The position numbers and the translations under genes are program-made. Below the pieces are notes generated by a model that saw only the letters and a program-made list of their open reading frames with translations, did no database searches and was not told where the DNA came from. Positions 38,145 through 48,722 of a DNA stretch of 64,000 nt are shown here, piece after piece; position 1 is the first letter of the stretch; each line of letters opens with the position of its first letter. The stretch covers positions 13,251,287 to 13,315,286 of the forward strand of contig NC_089320.1 of assembly GCF_036669915.1 (NCBI RefSeq), in the 5' to 3' direction. Source of the stretch: Pocillopora verrucosa. Its lineage: Eukaryota; Cnidaria; Anthozoa; Scleractinia; Pocilloporidae.

Positions 38145-41100
38145 TGCGTGAAGGGTCAACTCGAGAAAAACTTCTTCTGCAAGAGATTACAACAGAAGCG
38201 CATGGGAGACTTGGTAACGAATTCTTCGGGTCTTGCAAAATTTTGAAATCTACCAGAGCGGAAAAGAAAAATACTTTCCTGATCAGATGAATTTCTCGGA
38301 AGGAAGCGCACAATTCAGATCTTAAATTCCAGGTTTAAAATGTTCAACGTTCTTGTTAATTTCTCTTTTTCTCTAGCAAGACAATTTCAATCGTAAATAT
38401 GATTTTCAGCTTTTGCCATTGACAAGTGTATGACAATGTGTCAGAGTGGAATCAAATCTGTAGAGACTTCTGGCCTCAAGGAGCCTGTTATTAGCGACTG
38501 GCTCTGTTCTCCGTTAGATGACTTTGATGCTGTCTTAGTTTTTCTTCGCATCTTGGGCAATTACTTTCGTTTAATATTCCCATCCAAGAGCTACTATTTT
38601 CAGTTTTGAAAGTAATTGTTCACCTTTAAGCCATTTTAAGCCAAATTATAGTTTTTCAATACCTGTGACATTCCTTCTTGTTGAAACAATAATAACTTCA
38701 TGTACCAAGGCGTCTTTGTCAAAGTCAATTTTGCGTGTTACAAAAATAGCTGTTTATGAATTTGAAACACTCGAGTAGTTTTGGAGATCGAAGAATCATA
38801 TAACGAAATCAGGCTAAGAACAGCCTGAGACAGTAGAGGAATGGTATTTTGGGAAATCGGATGTCAAATTGTCTGTTGTGAACAAACACTTTTCATTTTT
38901 GTTTGAAATGGCAAGCAAAGGAAAATGACTGAACACCTAACCCAAATGAGGCTCTCAGAGTGAAGTTTATCCGTCTTCAACTGAAAAGGGTAGCAGAGAC
39001 TCCAGTATAATGACCAGTTCATTTTCATTTTTGAAGTTTTGTCAGTAACTTAGGCGCGACTCTGCTGACCACACTAGTAGATAAGATTTCAGAAAACGCA
39101 AAAATACATTATGTAGAAATGATTATTTTCGTTTTAAGGAAAAAAAACAAAGAAGATCAAAGAATGTTATGTTGTGCCTTTCTCAATTTTCCTTTCGGAA
39201 AAATGATATCGATTGAAATATTCCAAATGGATGATCCCCAACTTAATTAGTTGCAAATACAAGAGTGGTCAAAGGAGATAACACGAGAGATCATTTTCAG
39301 CAACTTTATCAGTTAGAACTGTGCATGAATGAGGCAGGGCCGACTTTCCGTGCAGCACGAACCATTTCTTTTTTGTTCTTGGAATTAATGAAATTCATTG
39401 TTAGTTCGAACCTGAAGGGTCGGGGGGGGGGGGGCGTTGGTGATGGGGAGGGGAGGGTGAGAAGGAGGGTGGCTGTGGTGGGTAAGTCCTAATGTTCTCT
39501 TCCTCCATGGGCCGTGAAGAATCCTCTAAAATTTTCTTGGCTCCTAACTTCCTAACTAGTACCTGGGGCATGTTGGAGGCACGGGTTTGAACCCCTTCGA
39601 AGCTTTAATTTTTTCAGCAATCGCTCAAGGTACAGACTACCTACGAAAATTATTTCTTTGCTTTATTTTCATCCGGAGGTCAAATGAAACTTGATTCATC
39701 GCAAGTTGCTATCAAAACAAGCTAAATTAAAATAGTGGTGCAGTTTGAAGTTATTTAATAAGTTACTTCAAGGTCCCTTGTTTTCAATCAGACTTTTTTC
39801 GAAATGCACGAAAAGCAATCACGGTCTAAAACGCGACTGTCTGGTTTCTTTTTTCGGGGAAGGATCGTAACAAACTCGTGCCTCCGTCAATGATGAAGTT
39901 CATTAAATACGATCCGTTGAAATCCCTCCCCCTTTCGAATTGAAAATCCAGGCTAAGGAGCTGACGCTCTCAGATAACAATCTATTTTGGCTAATTTCAA
40001 ACTAATCAACTTGACCTATCAACTCTTTTAAGGTGTAATTTTCTTTTGTGGTTTTAAGATAACGTGAGAAATTTCCTCTTCGCCTTTTCCTTAAGGATCT
40101 CGTTATCCCTTAAAGATCTCGTTATGTTCGTATATGCAGCTGGTCCACTTCTTCCTTGAAGTTCTCTACTGACAACTGCTCCTGTTATTTTGAGGCTTAC
40201 TCGGTTCAACCGGTTTATTCTTTTTTTAGCATATCATAAAATTACAATTTCAGGTTTGTCTTCGATTTAAAGCTATCGTTTACAATTTGTGTTTTGCGAC
40301 TGAGCTGAAAATCGTTGATGAAATATCATGACTTCCTTAACTTCTTCAAATTTAACCGAATTCTATTTAAAGTTGAAATTTCAAAGGCAATGGGGAGTTG
40401 CTTTTCTCTCATAAACCAAACCCCCCCCCCCCCCCCCCACTTTTGGCCTCCTCTGGGAACATGTTTAAGCGAACAGAACACAGAAATATTTGACCTTGTA
40501 CTGTCAATTACACAGCCGTTTGCGTAATTATGTCAAATTTGTTTTTGTTTCACAAAGTCTCGAGAAATTTTTTCAAGTAGTCTTTCGAAAGAGAAGAAAA
40601 AACAGTCAGCACAATCAGGTGATAAATTGATGGTTTTATGTTTGCGGTAAGCGTGTTTCCATATCTACACAGATGATTATGCTGGATTCATTTCCGTAGA
40701 CTCCGTTAGAGGAAAGAATCGGTTATTCAGAGATAAAAGTGCCATTGAATCAACTTAATACAGGAGAACTTCTAAGGACACCTTCCACCTTACGATGGCC
40801 ATTTTCAAGCTCCGACGAACGCTCTGTGCATTCTCAGTTCTCTTAAACTCTCTGCAATGCCTCTGAGCGATAGCAAAGGCCTTGCATTACAGCACGTCTC
40901 CATGCGAAGTGAAACACCGACTGAAATACTGTATTAAAAACTATCAACAAGCTCGACTTTTTGATCCTCGTCAGCTTTATTTTGCTTAAGAGAAATCGTC
41001 TTCAATGCCAAAAGCGAAAGATTTTTTTCAATCTTACAAACCCAGTTTTCCTTATTCTTTTTGTTTCGTCGCCACTGTTATTCTAATCACCGATTACTGA

Positions 41101-42103
41101 TTTCCTTTTGACCGATGTAATTTTGATTGTGTCTGATGCGTATCTAAATACAACATAAGCATTTTCTTTCTTTGCATTTAAAATGTTCTCAACAACATAT
41201 TACCGCCCTTTCCCCCTCCTCTGTACAAAGGCCACTTTCCTCCGTCGCTGAAGTGGTTATTGCTGAGAAGTTCGCCTGGAAAACAAGCGTGCGTAACAGA
41301 GTCGTGACCACAAGCTTTTGTTGTCTGGTCTGTGAGAAACGCCAACACATGAAGGTTCTTCCATCTGCCGAAAGGTTAATTGATCTCCCTATCTCTTTAA
41401 TGTGCTAAGGCAAGTTTGTCAAAGCGTATTCACTAAATCTTAGCATCCTTTTTCTGTGGACAAATGATGAAGAAGTCTTCAGAAACTTCACTAGAAGAAT
41501 CTGTGCGTTGATTTCGGGATAATGAGTTGACCCATCTATCAGTGTGCCATTAATCGACTGCGTAGTCTACTCCATTCGCAGTAGTTCGTTGACCGTATGC
41601 CTGACAGAATAAATGAGTTTAAGCTTGTTTGTAGAAATATCAGAAATTCGTCAAGGTTAAATTCTTCCCAGCTTATCAAGAGAAATACCAATGATAGTAC
41701 ACATTCACAGCAGGGCTAGGTTTTCCGGGAAAATTTCAAACGCGTTCCCTGCCTTTCATTGGTATGCTTCCACAGAAGGAATCGATCAAAAGTGTAATGG
41801 CGGTGCCAACTTGCGAAGGTTCTAGAAGTCGCTAATCGTCTCAAAAAATAACTGACCTTGAGATATCAATCTGGCGCCCTATGACGGGTAGGAAAACTTG
41901 AAAGTTTGTCGACAAGTCAGTTTAAACGAATAGGGGTCAGCTAACTCTCTTGAAAATCCAGTCGTTATTGGCTGTGAGGTTTTTCCGTAATCGCTGATAG
42001 GTGGGCTCGCAGACACCGCGCTATTTTAGCCAGAAATGTGTCTGGCAAAGTTATTCTGAAGTAGATACGATCAACGACGTAAGTTTCGTCTATCGACTGT
42101 AAC
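38145..42103. other. Intergenic space with no recognised gene
   Basis: The first roughly 680 bp is the duplicated 5' flank of the P450 unit. The rest has G (39421-39434) and C (40421-40438) homopolymers. A T-arm-like GGTTTGAACCCC at about 39590 may be a SINE relic. No exon with a recognisable domain is seen. The promoter of the next gene is expected near the end; TATTTTAG at about 42022 is a weak TATA-like candidate. Confidence 0.5.
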
Positions 42104-43012
42104 ATGAAAACCCACTACAGCGTTAGCTTCAAGATCCAAAAAAAATGCCTTCTTTGGTGGTTGGTCATTTTGTTCACAATCCTCTTGGTCGTAGCGATCG
42201 GAATGTTTGTTTTTCTTTCACTCAACGCCAAATATAATTTTGCGTGCGTGTTAGGATGTGCGCCTGAGGCAAAAGCGACTCGCGCGCAAACCTTAGAAAA
42301 CATACCACCATCTGTTGTCATTACCGTCGCTGGTACTCAGTCAAGACTCAGAACCTCGGAAAATGAGAGAAAAAACAGCGAGAACCCAACGCAGAAGCAA
42401 GTCACAAACACAGGGAAAATTACGAAAGTCATTGAGATTGACCGCGATACGATTATCAGTTCCAGAACTCCGATTATCCATTCGAACACACCGCCAAGCG
42501 TCAGCACGAAATCTGTGGTCAGAAACACAAACACAGAAGGCGGAAAGTCACGTTCACACTCCAGATCTAGAACAGCGGCCAATGTTACGCCGCAAGTTAG
42601 CATCTACCCCACAAAGAAACCTCTTGATATTGTTGATTATATCAACATCACCGGGAAAATTTCGTTCAAAGGAAAAGCTCCAAAGCGACTTTCCCGACCA
42701 TCCCGCCTAATTGTAAAGTTTGAAGAAGGTTCCCTGGCTGATGCAACTCCAGTTGTGCTCGCTAAATCAGTCGTAGATTTGTCAAAGTATCGCCAGAGGA
42801 AACCTCTTTTTTACACAATAATTTGCAAAAGGCCTCCGTTTTCAGCATCTTTTTATACCATCTCTGCGGTTTTTAACAAGGGATGGAAACCAAGAAGGAA
42901 AAACAAGTGGATCAGAAAAGGGGACTTCCTGACTGACACCAATTTTAGGGTACACATAAAAAAGAGCAAGACACTCTACCAAAGAAACATTCAACTTGTT
43001 AAGTACAAGTAG
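42104..43012 (+). CDS. Single-exon type II membrane protein with a YbaY/YscW-like domain
   Basis: A 302-residue uninterrupted frame with no introns. A short basic N terminus (KIQKK) is followed by one membrane segment at about residues 15-40, then an extracellular or luminal Ser/Thr/Asn-rich linker (about 50-170) with possible N-glycosylation sites at NVT160 and NIT181. Residues about 180-285 resemble the bacterial YbaY/YscW beta-barrel domain: ITGKIS, a Pro-bearing loop, then SLADATPVVLA, a central YT strand and DFLTDTNFRV. In that family the equivalents are a GTV-type strand, LADAP-VIA and F-TDT. The C terminus is very basic. There is a Cys pair at 48/52. Function is unknown; it may be a cell-surface or secreted-after-cleavage protein. 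The start is the first ATG, just ahead of the membrane segment, and no upstream in-frame alternative is seen. The neighbours give no clue. Confidence 0.82.
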   Translation: MKTHYSVSFKIQKKCLLWWLVILFTILLVVAIGMFVFLSLNAKYNFACVLGCAPEAKATRAQTLENIPPSVVITVAGTQSRLRTSENERKNSENPTQKQVTNTGKITKVIEIDRDTIISSRTPIIHSNTPPSVSTKSVVRNTNTEGGKSRSHSRSRTAANVTPQVSIYPTKKPLDIVDYINITGKISFKGKAPKRLSRPSRLIVKFEEGSLADATPVVLAKSVVDLSKYRQRKPLFYTIICKRPPFSASFYTISAVFNKGWKPRRKNKWIRKGDFLTDTNFRVHIKKSKTLYQRNIQLVKYK

Positions 43013-44302
43013 TGATAGAGATCGGAGACATAACGATTTCAGAGCATCACTAGAGCTCTTAGGAACTAACTTTAACGAACCCGAGAGTTTATGAATATGA
43101 CTCTCCACTTACAATTGTTTCTCGGATCTTAAAATTACGAGGAGGTAAAGAACGTAACCGGAGAATTTTCGACAAGAGTCGATCCGTAAATGATACCATA
43201 TCAGCACTGTCACTCTACTTTCGTATAACTTTTTATCAAAATCGCGTTTCTGATCGACACTAAAACCATGCAGTGGATATTTCGCTGTAAACAAAGGTAA
43301 CACAATATGTTTAGACGTAAACAAAACCATTCACCTCATAGGTGGATACTAGAAGGATATTGATACCAGAAGAGTTATTTCTATGAAAAATTACCTGGTA
43401 GATTTGCTTTAGATGCCCCCTCAGTGCGGAAGGGACTTCGAGAGGTCGGTTAGGCTGTAAACAATGTCATTAAAGTTCGAACCTGAAAGTTAACCACAGG
43501 TAACAAACCCTGTTGTAACGCTCTTCTTTTAAACTCTGCACATCTCTAATGGTTCCCTGTCACAGATACCATAAAATTCCAAAAGTCACGACCCATGAAC
43601 GCTTTATTCACTCGAGTCGAATTGTTTCAGACGCTAATTGAAATGATCAAGTTGGCAGTTTTCTTTTGGCTAGACTGAAGCGTCGTGAAATTATCCCGCT
43701 TGTTAGTTCGCTTTTCTTCGATATGGAAAGACCTGGAAATAGATGGTCAATGATTTATTAACATTATTTGCCCTGGTGTGTATGATAAAAATTCTATCAA
43801 TCAGCCCAGCTTTCTCCTACTTGCCTTAACCCTTTAACTCTTAATATCTCATTAGTAATTCTCCTTACTATCTCCCATACAGTTCTTGTGAAGTTAGTTT
43901 GGAGAATTTGGTATTGGATCAAGTAATAATCCTCTAATTAATGTTTTTCTATATTCTCATCACTTGTCTGCTTGATATTGTATTGATATTGTAGAAATTC
44001 TGTCTTGGTCACTCATGGGAGTTAAAGGGTTAAGCAATGGCCATTTTTGGCCATTTTACGGCTAATGGTTAACTTCTTTCCGTTAAAATTAATAAAAAAA
44101 AATTTGCACGGTTAACTTTTTTTACGACTAACGGTTAAAATTTGACAGTTTTTATACCTGACGGCTGATTTGTTATTTGCCATTTTACGGCTCACGGTAA
44201 ACCTCATTGAGACCCTCTGTGATCAGAAAGGTTTCAGAGATAACTAGTTGTTTACCGTACCAGCTGGCCTGATCTCTGACGTTACATCAGTTTCAAGTCT
44301 TT
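43013..44302. other. Intergenic space with one MITE
   Basis: Apart from the family C MITE at 43830-44029, it contains a stretch (about 44040-44210) with several variants of TTACGGCTAACGGTTAA on both strands, likely an unclassified degenerate repeat. No gene is supported. Confidence 0.5.
43830..44029. mobile_element. MITE with TTAA target duplication, family C, copy 2
   Basis: Bounded by TTAA at 43826-43829 and 44030-44033, with CCCTTTAACTC and GAGTTAAAGGG ends. It is in inverse orientation to the copy at 29866-30068; both share the ATCACTTGTCTG/TGATGAGAATA and CAGAATTTCTCC segments. Confidence 0.78.
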
Positions 44303-44591
44303 AGAGAGTTTTAGATCAACGTTTGTTTCTTGTTACGTGTAACCGTAAACCTCTAGAAGACACGTGACCAGACTTTAGCCGTCACGTTTGCCGTTCGCGG
44401 TTCACGTTTCAACTTCGGGAAAGGCAGTTTCAGGTAGGTCAACTCCCTCGGCGCTTTTCTTCTTCTTGTTCGAAAGTTCTCACGCATATCCCGTAAATAT
44501 ATGCCATTTGAGGTATTTTCTTTTTAGCCCATGTGTTTGAGACGGTAGAAAACCAAACTTAAAGGCCACATTTTGTGTTTGAAAATGACAA

Positions 44592-45213
44592 GCGACTAAA
44601 TACAGGAATGGCTCCGACCTGTGATTGGATGATAAGAATAGTAAAAGTCAATAACTTATATCTTAACTCCTTGCACGTGAGTATGGTTGACCGCGTGTCT
44701 CGAAGAGGAACAATGAAATATCAATGTGAAAACACCGATGAGTCAAACAAGAAATGGCTACATACATAATGAAGAGAAAGCAGAGTCTAGCTTGTTCAGC
44801 GAGGTCGTTCAGCGATATTCCGGCGATGGAAAAGTCATCTGCTGACTAGCTCCGCTGACTAAATTCATTTAGTCAAGATTTAGATATATGAAAATTCACA
44901 TATTTGCACTGCGGTGGAAAGATGAAATTAGAAGATCCTCGCAGCTAAGAACACTACTGAAACTAGTAGTTGTAAGTAGGACCTGAAAAAAATTTTTCAG
45001 GCCCGTACGGGATTTGAACCCATGACCTCTGCGATACCGGTATCGGTATCGCAGAGGTCATGGGTTCAAATCCCGTACGGGCCTGAAATTTTTTTCAGGT
45101 CCTACTTACAACTACTAGTTTCAGTAGTGTTCTTAGCTGCGAGGATCTTCTAATTTCATCTTCATTTAGTCAGTTCACGCGCACGACCAGAGACTGGAGC
45201 CATTCCTGTATTT
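44592..45213 (+). mobile_element. MITE family D, copy 1, interrupted by a SINE
   Basis: Ends are AAATACAGGAATGGCTCC and its complement. The unbroken unit is about 320-330 bp, as at 63236-63566. Here it is split at 44875 by the SINE at 44876-45160. Confidence 0.78.
44876..45160. mobile_element. Fold-back tRNA-derived SINE (family S1), with 12-bp target duplication
   Basis: Flanked by identical TTCATTTAGTCA at 44864-44875 and 45161-45172. From about 44921 to 45160 it is one long palindrome. Each arm carries a SINE body and the T arm of a tRNA-like head (GGGTTCAAATCCCGTACGGG). The arms meet at the anticodon-arm sequence around CGATACCGGTATCG. The left end has an extra 45-bp tail with ACTGCGGTGGAAA that also ends the SINE at 54565. 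Confidence 0.82.
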
Positions 45214-45402
45214 CCATTCCTTGTATTTAGGAACTACATAGCCCTGTAGTAAGAAAAGAGGGCTTCACTTGCAAGCACTGTAGACTTCAACTTTAGAAGA
45301 ACCTAATAAATCGCTCTTTCAGTTTTTATCTCAGTGTATGAATTACTTAGCCAGAACGAAAAAAAAAATTAACATACGCATGAGTTGGAGCCATTCCTGT
45401 CT

Positions 45403-45720
45403 GCGGTGAAATACACGAATGGCTCCAGTCTCTGGTCGTCCGCCTAAACTGACTAAATGAGTTTTGTCAGCGGATGACTTTTTCATCGCCGGAATATCCC
45501 TGAACGACCTCGCTGAACAAGCTAGACGCTGCCTTCTCTTCATTTTGTAAGTAGCCATTTCTTGTTTGACTCATTGGCGTTTTCACATTGATATTTCATT
45601 GTTCCGCTTCGAGACACGCGGTTAACCATACTCACGAGCAAGGAGTTAAGATATAATCTATTAACTTTTACTATTTTTATCATCCAATCACAGGTCGGAG
45701 CCATTCCTGTATTTAGTCGC
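45403..45720 (-). mobile_element. MITE family D, copy 2, inverted relative to copy 1
   Basis: The same unit as at 44592-45213, on the opposite strand, so the two make a 1.1-kb head-to-head pair. A fragment of a further end (GGAGCCATTCCTGTCTGC) lies just left of it at about 45386. Confidence 0.78.
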
Positions 45721-45874
45721 TAGTAGTTTACTTTTGTTTTGATAAAGACGATGCGTAATGGTACTTCCGATTTTGGGACCGGTGAACATTTCTGTGCCGG
45801 TTTTTGTTTATTCGAAATCGAATGGAACCCTAGCATGAAAAACATATTGCTGTTTTTCTTGATTTTTCTCAAGT

Positions 45875-47353
45875 ATGCCTCCATTTCGTTGGCCGCTTGT
45901 GGAACAAGACTTACATTTGGCGAGAGAAGTAAGTTGCCACAGACCTGAAAAACTGGCTGAGTGGGATAAAATTGCTCAGAGACTCAGTGAAGCCTTCAGT
46001 AATGGTAAAAACTTCGTTGAACTGAAGGGAAGAGGTTGCAGGGAGCGAATGGAGCGCCTGTTTCAAAAACGTAGGGCCGAAGATGCAAGATCGTTGAAGA
46101 GGTTGGTTGATTAATTATGTTTGATTTTGACAGTCTACACAAAATTTTCCGTGAGTGCTTCAAGCAAAATTTCTGCTGCAAGTGCATAACAGTGAACTGT
46201 CTGGACTTTGCTTGGTTATCTTGTTTATATTCACTAAACTACACCCCTACCCCTTTCCCCTCTGTCGGTGGACTGATTTGAAAAAGATAATTCAGTTTTT
46301 TCATTTTCTCTCCAAAAATCTTAATACTTTTACAATAAATCTGGCTTTTGGATAATTTTCATTGATATGAAGGGAATAAAGGTACTAAGATCTTGGTTGC
46401 TTTCAATAACATGGGTGTTGGGGGGGGGGAGGATGGGAGAGATTTTGTGTTCAAACTTTTAAGCCTTTTTGCTGAAACATAACACTTATCATGATTTCTG
46501 AAATGCAGTATACAATTGAAAACATGATTAAGAGTTAATTCTTTTGTGTAATACAAGGTCAGGAACAGAGGAGGAATATGCGGAATTACAGCAGTTATTG
46601 GATGATATTGATAACTTCCGCAAAGATATGAGTGAGCTGAGGAAAGAAAAGGCCACTAAAAAGATAAGCAACAGCAGATAGATAGAAAAAAGGCAGAGGA
46701 GATGAGAAGAGCTGCAGTGGATGGATTAGCAAGTAGGTTTGCAAAGCAACTGTAAGTATGTTTAGGGAGATAAGAGATTTAACAGCTCAACTCTTTCTTA
46801 TCAGAGAGAAAACATAATAGTTCTTCATTGGGGCCATCATCACACTCCACCGATACAACAAATGAAGAAGAAAATGGAAGCAATGATGATGATGATGATG
46901 CTGCTGCTGCTACTGATGATGATGATGATGTGTTTCAGGATCGAGATAAATTAAGAGATGTGGTTATTTTGTCTATATACAGTTAAATCATGCACAACCA
47001 GTATGATAATCTTTATTTTATCAGCACTATTATTTTAACAGAAATGTAGACAAAGGTTATTGCAACATTTGTAATAGCCCTTCAGCTCTCATAGTCAATG
47101 CTCCATTGTTCCATGTGTCAGGTCCTAAAATGAAAGTTTGTAAAAGAGCAAGCAAACTCTCATTAATGGAGATGCTAGCAAATAAGTACAACCAAAGGGC
47201 TGAGCTAAAAGAAAGGGAACTACCGTTGCAAAAAATGGAACTTGAACTCCAAAAGAAATATTTGAGGCAGAGGCTGAGGACAGGAAAGCCAAGCTAAAGC
47301 TAGAGCTGGAAGAGAGACAGCTCAGGTTGGACCTCTTAAAGGACAAGCGCTGA
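45875..47353 (+). pseudogene. Myb/SANT-like accessory gene of the Harbinger, frameshifted
   Basis: This is the DNA-binding partner that Harbinger transposases need for nuclear import and end recognition. Exon 1 (45875-46101) encodes a Trp-bearing helical segment (FRWPL, then WDKIAQRLSEAF, then GRGCRERMERL) typical of these Myb-like proteins. Exon 2 starts at 46558 after ATACAAG and encodes a charged coiled-coil-like stretch (TEEEYAELQQLL). A third segment from about 46809 has two Asp runs around an Ala run. The last exon ends in a Glu/Lys/Leu-rich coiled coil at TGA 47351-47353. One-base deletions at about 46663 and about 47256 break the frame, so no full protein can be made. Confidence 0.68.
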
Positions 47354-48722
47354 CTTGCTCATTATAGGGCAATAACAGAAGCAACTGTGCAAAGTACATG
47401 TCGAGAAAATAAATTCCTGCTATTTTTTAAGTTAAAGTTGTGGAACTTGTTATGTTGTGTTTAAAAGAGGATTGCATCTAAGGTGCATATGTGGGTCTAC
47501 ACCTCATGGAAGTTTGGTTGCAAAAACACAATACATGGTCAGGGAAGTTAAAAAACAATGACATCATGCTTGTGCATTGTATCTTATGATGTTCATATTT
47601 TGGGCTAGCAAGTCAACCTCTCTTAAACTAGGAGTGGAATTCATATTTTATAATGAATGTACAGAGAGATTTATGATATTTATTATTTTCTACAATTGCA
47701 GACATATATATTTGGTATCTTTAAAGACCTTTCCTACTGTTTTTACGTGTTACGAAAGGAAGTGCTAAGCTACAACAGATTTTAAACTTTGAATAGTTCT
47801 GCAGAGCTCATTAGAGTTGTAAAGTTTGTTGATGGAAAGTTGGATAATTAAATAGTTTACTTTATCTATTGATTAGACATGTATGTTTCTAGTGTTGGTG
47901 GCTGCAGCTCAAAAAATGAGCTTGTTTGAGATCCATACAAACAAGTATGACAATTTGTCAGAATAGCAGCAACCAGGTAGTACTTTCCCACTGGTTGGAG
48001 GAGGACTTTCAAATTTTTTTGGAAATCTAAGTAGGCAAATGTTTGGCAGATCTTCCCGAAGCCCCACTCGACACATGATCTTACTTTGCTTATCTCTTTA
48101 CTAAATTCATGTTCATGAACAGTGAGATTGACACCTCGAAAAGGTGCCAAGATGTTTCGTGTCAAGCCATATGCAGGATCACCATAGATGACATATGGCT
48201 CTCCATTGGGTTTGTTAAAATGTTGCAGCTTAGGCAACAGTCCACTCACTCCAAGCATGAAAGCATCGTGTCGCCATCCTTTAATGGGCCCAAACATATG
48301 AGCTATTAGCCCGTTGGGAGTCTGAACTGACTGCAAGCAAACAAACGTTTTTCATTTTAGTCTCTTATGGTTGACAAGGGTTCACTTAGTACTCCCTGTT
48401 TTTTAATTGATTAATTGATTCTTTCTTATAATCATTCGACTATTTTTCTTCTTGACACCCACCTCAACCCCCACTTCCTTCCACAACTGAGTATTCTAAA
48501 CCAAGTTTAAAAACAAGATTTTGTGTTAATGTATAAATCACTGTACCTGAAATTTCAGACAGTGGATACGCTTGTGACCGCTGTACATTATTCTTTGGTT
48601 GTAACTAGGTCGTGCAATGGGTCTTGGGGTGCCATCAATAAAACCCCAACATTGGTTAAGAGGAGCACCTTTTGCATGTTCGGCCTGCGAGAAAACTTCG
48701 GTGTCTAACCACACTAAATTTA

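Noticed and set aside
38145..38300. + strand frame opposite the gene 3 first exon
   Set aside because: Shadow of the coding exon on the other strand with no independent support.
44000..44300. Degenerate TTACGG/GGTTAA motifs that could suggest an interstitial telomere-like tract
   Set aside because: Not a regular array and not the animal TTAGGG unit; noted only as an unclassified repeat.
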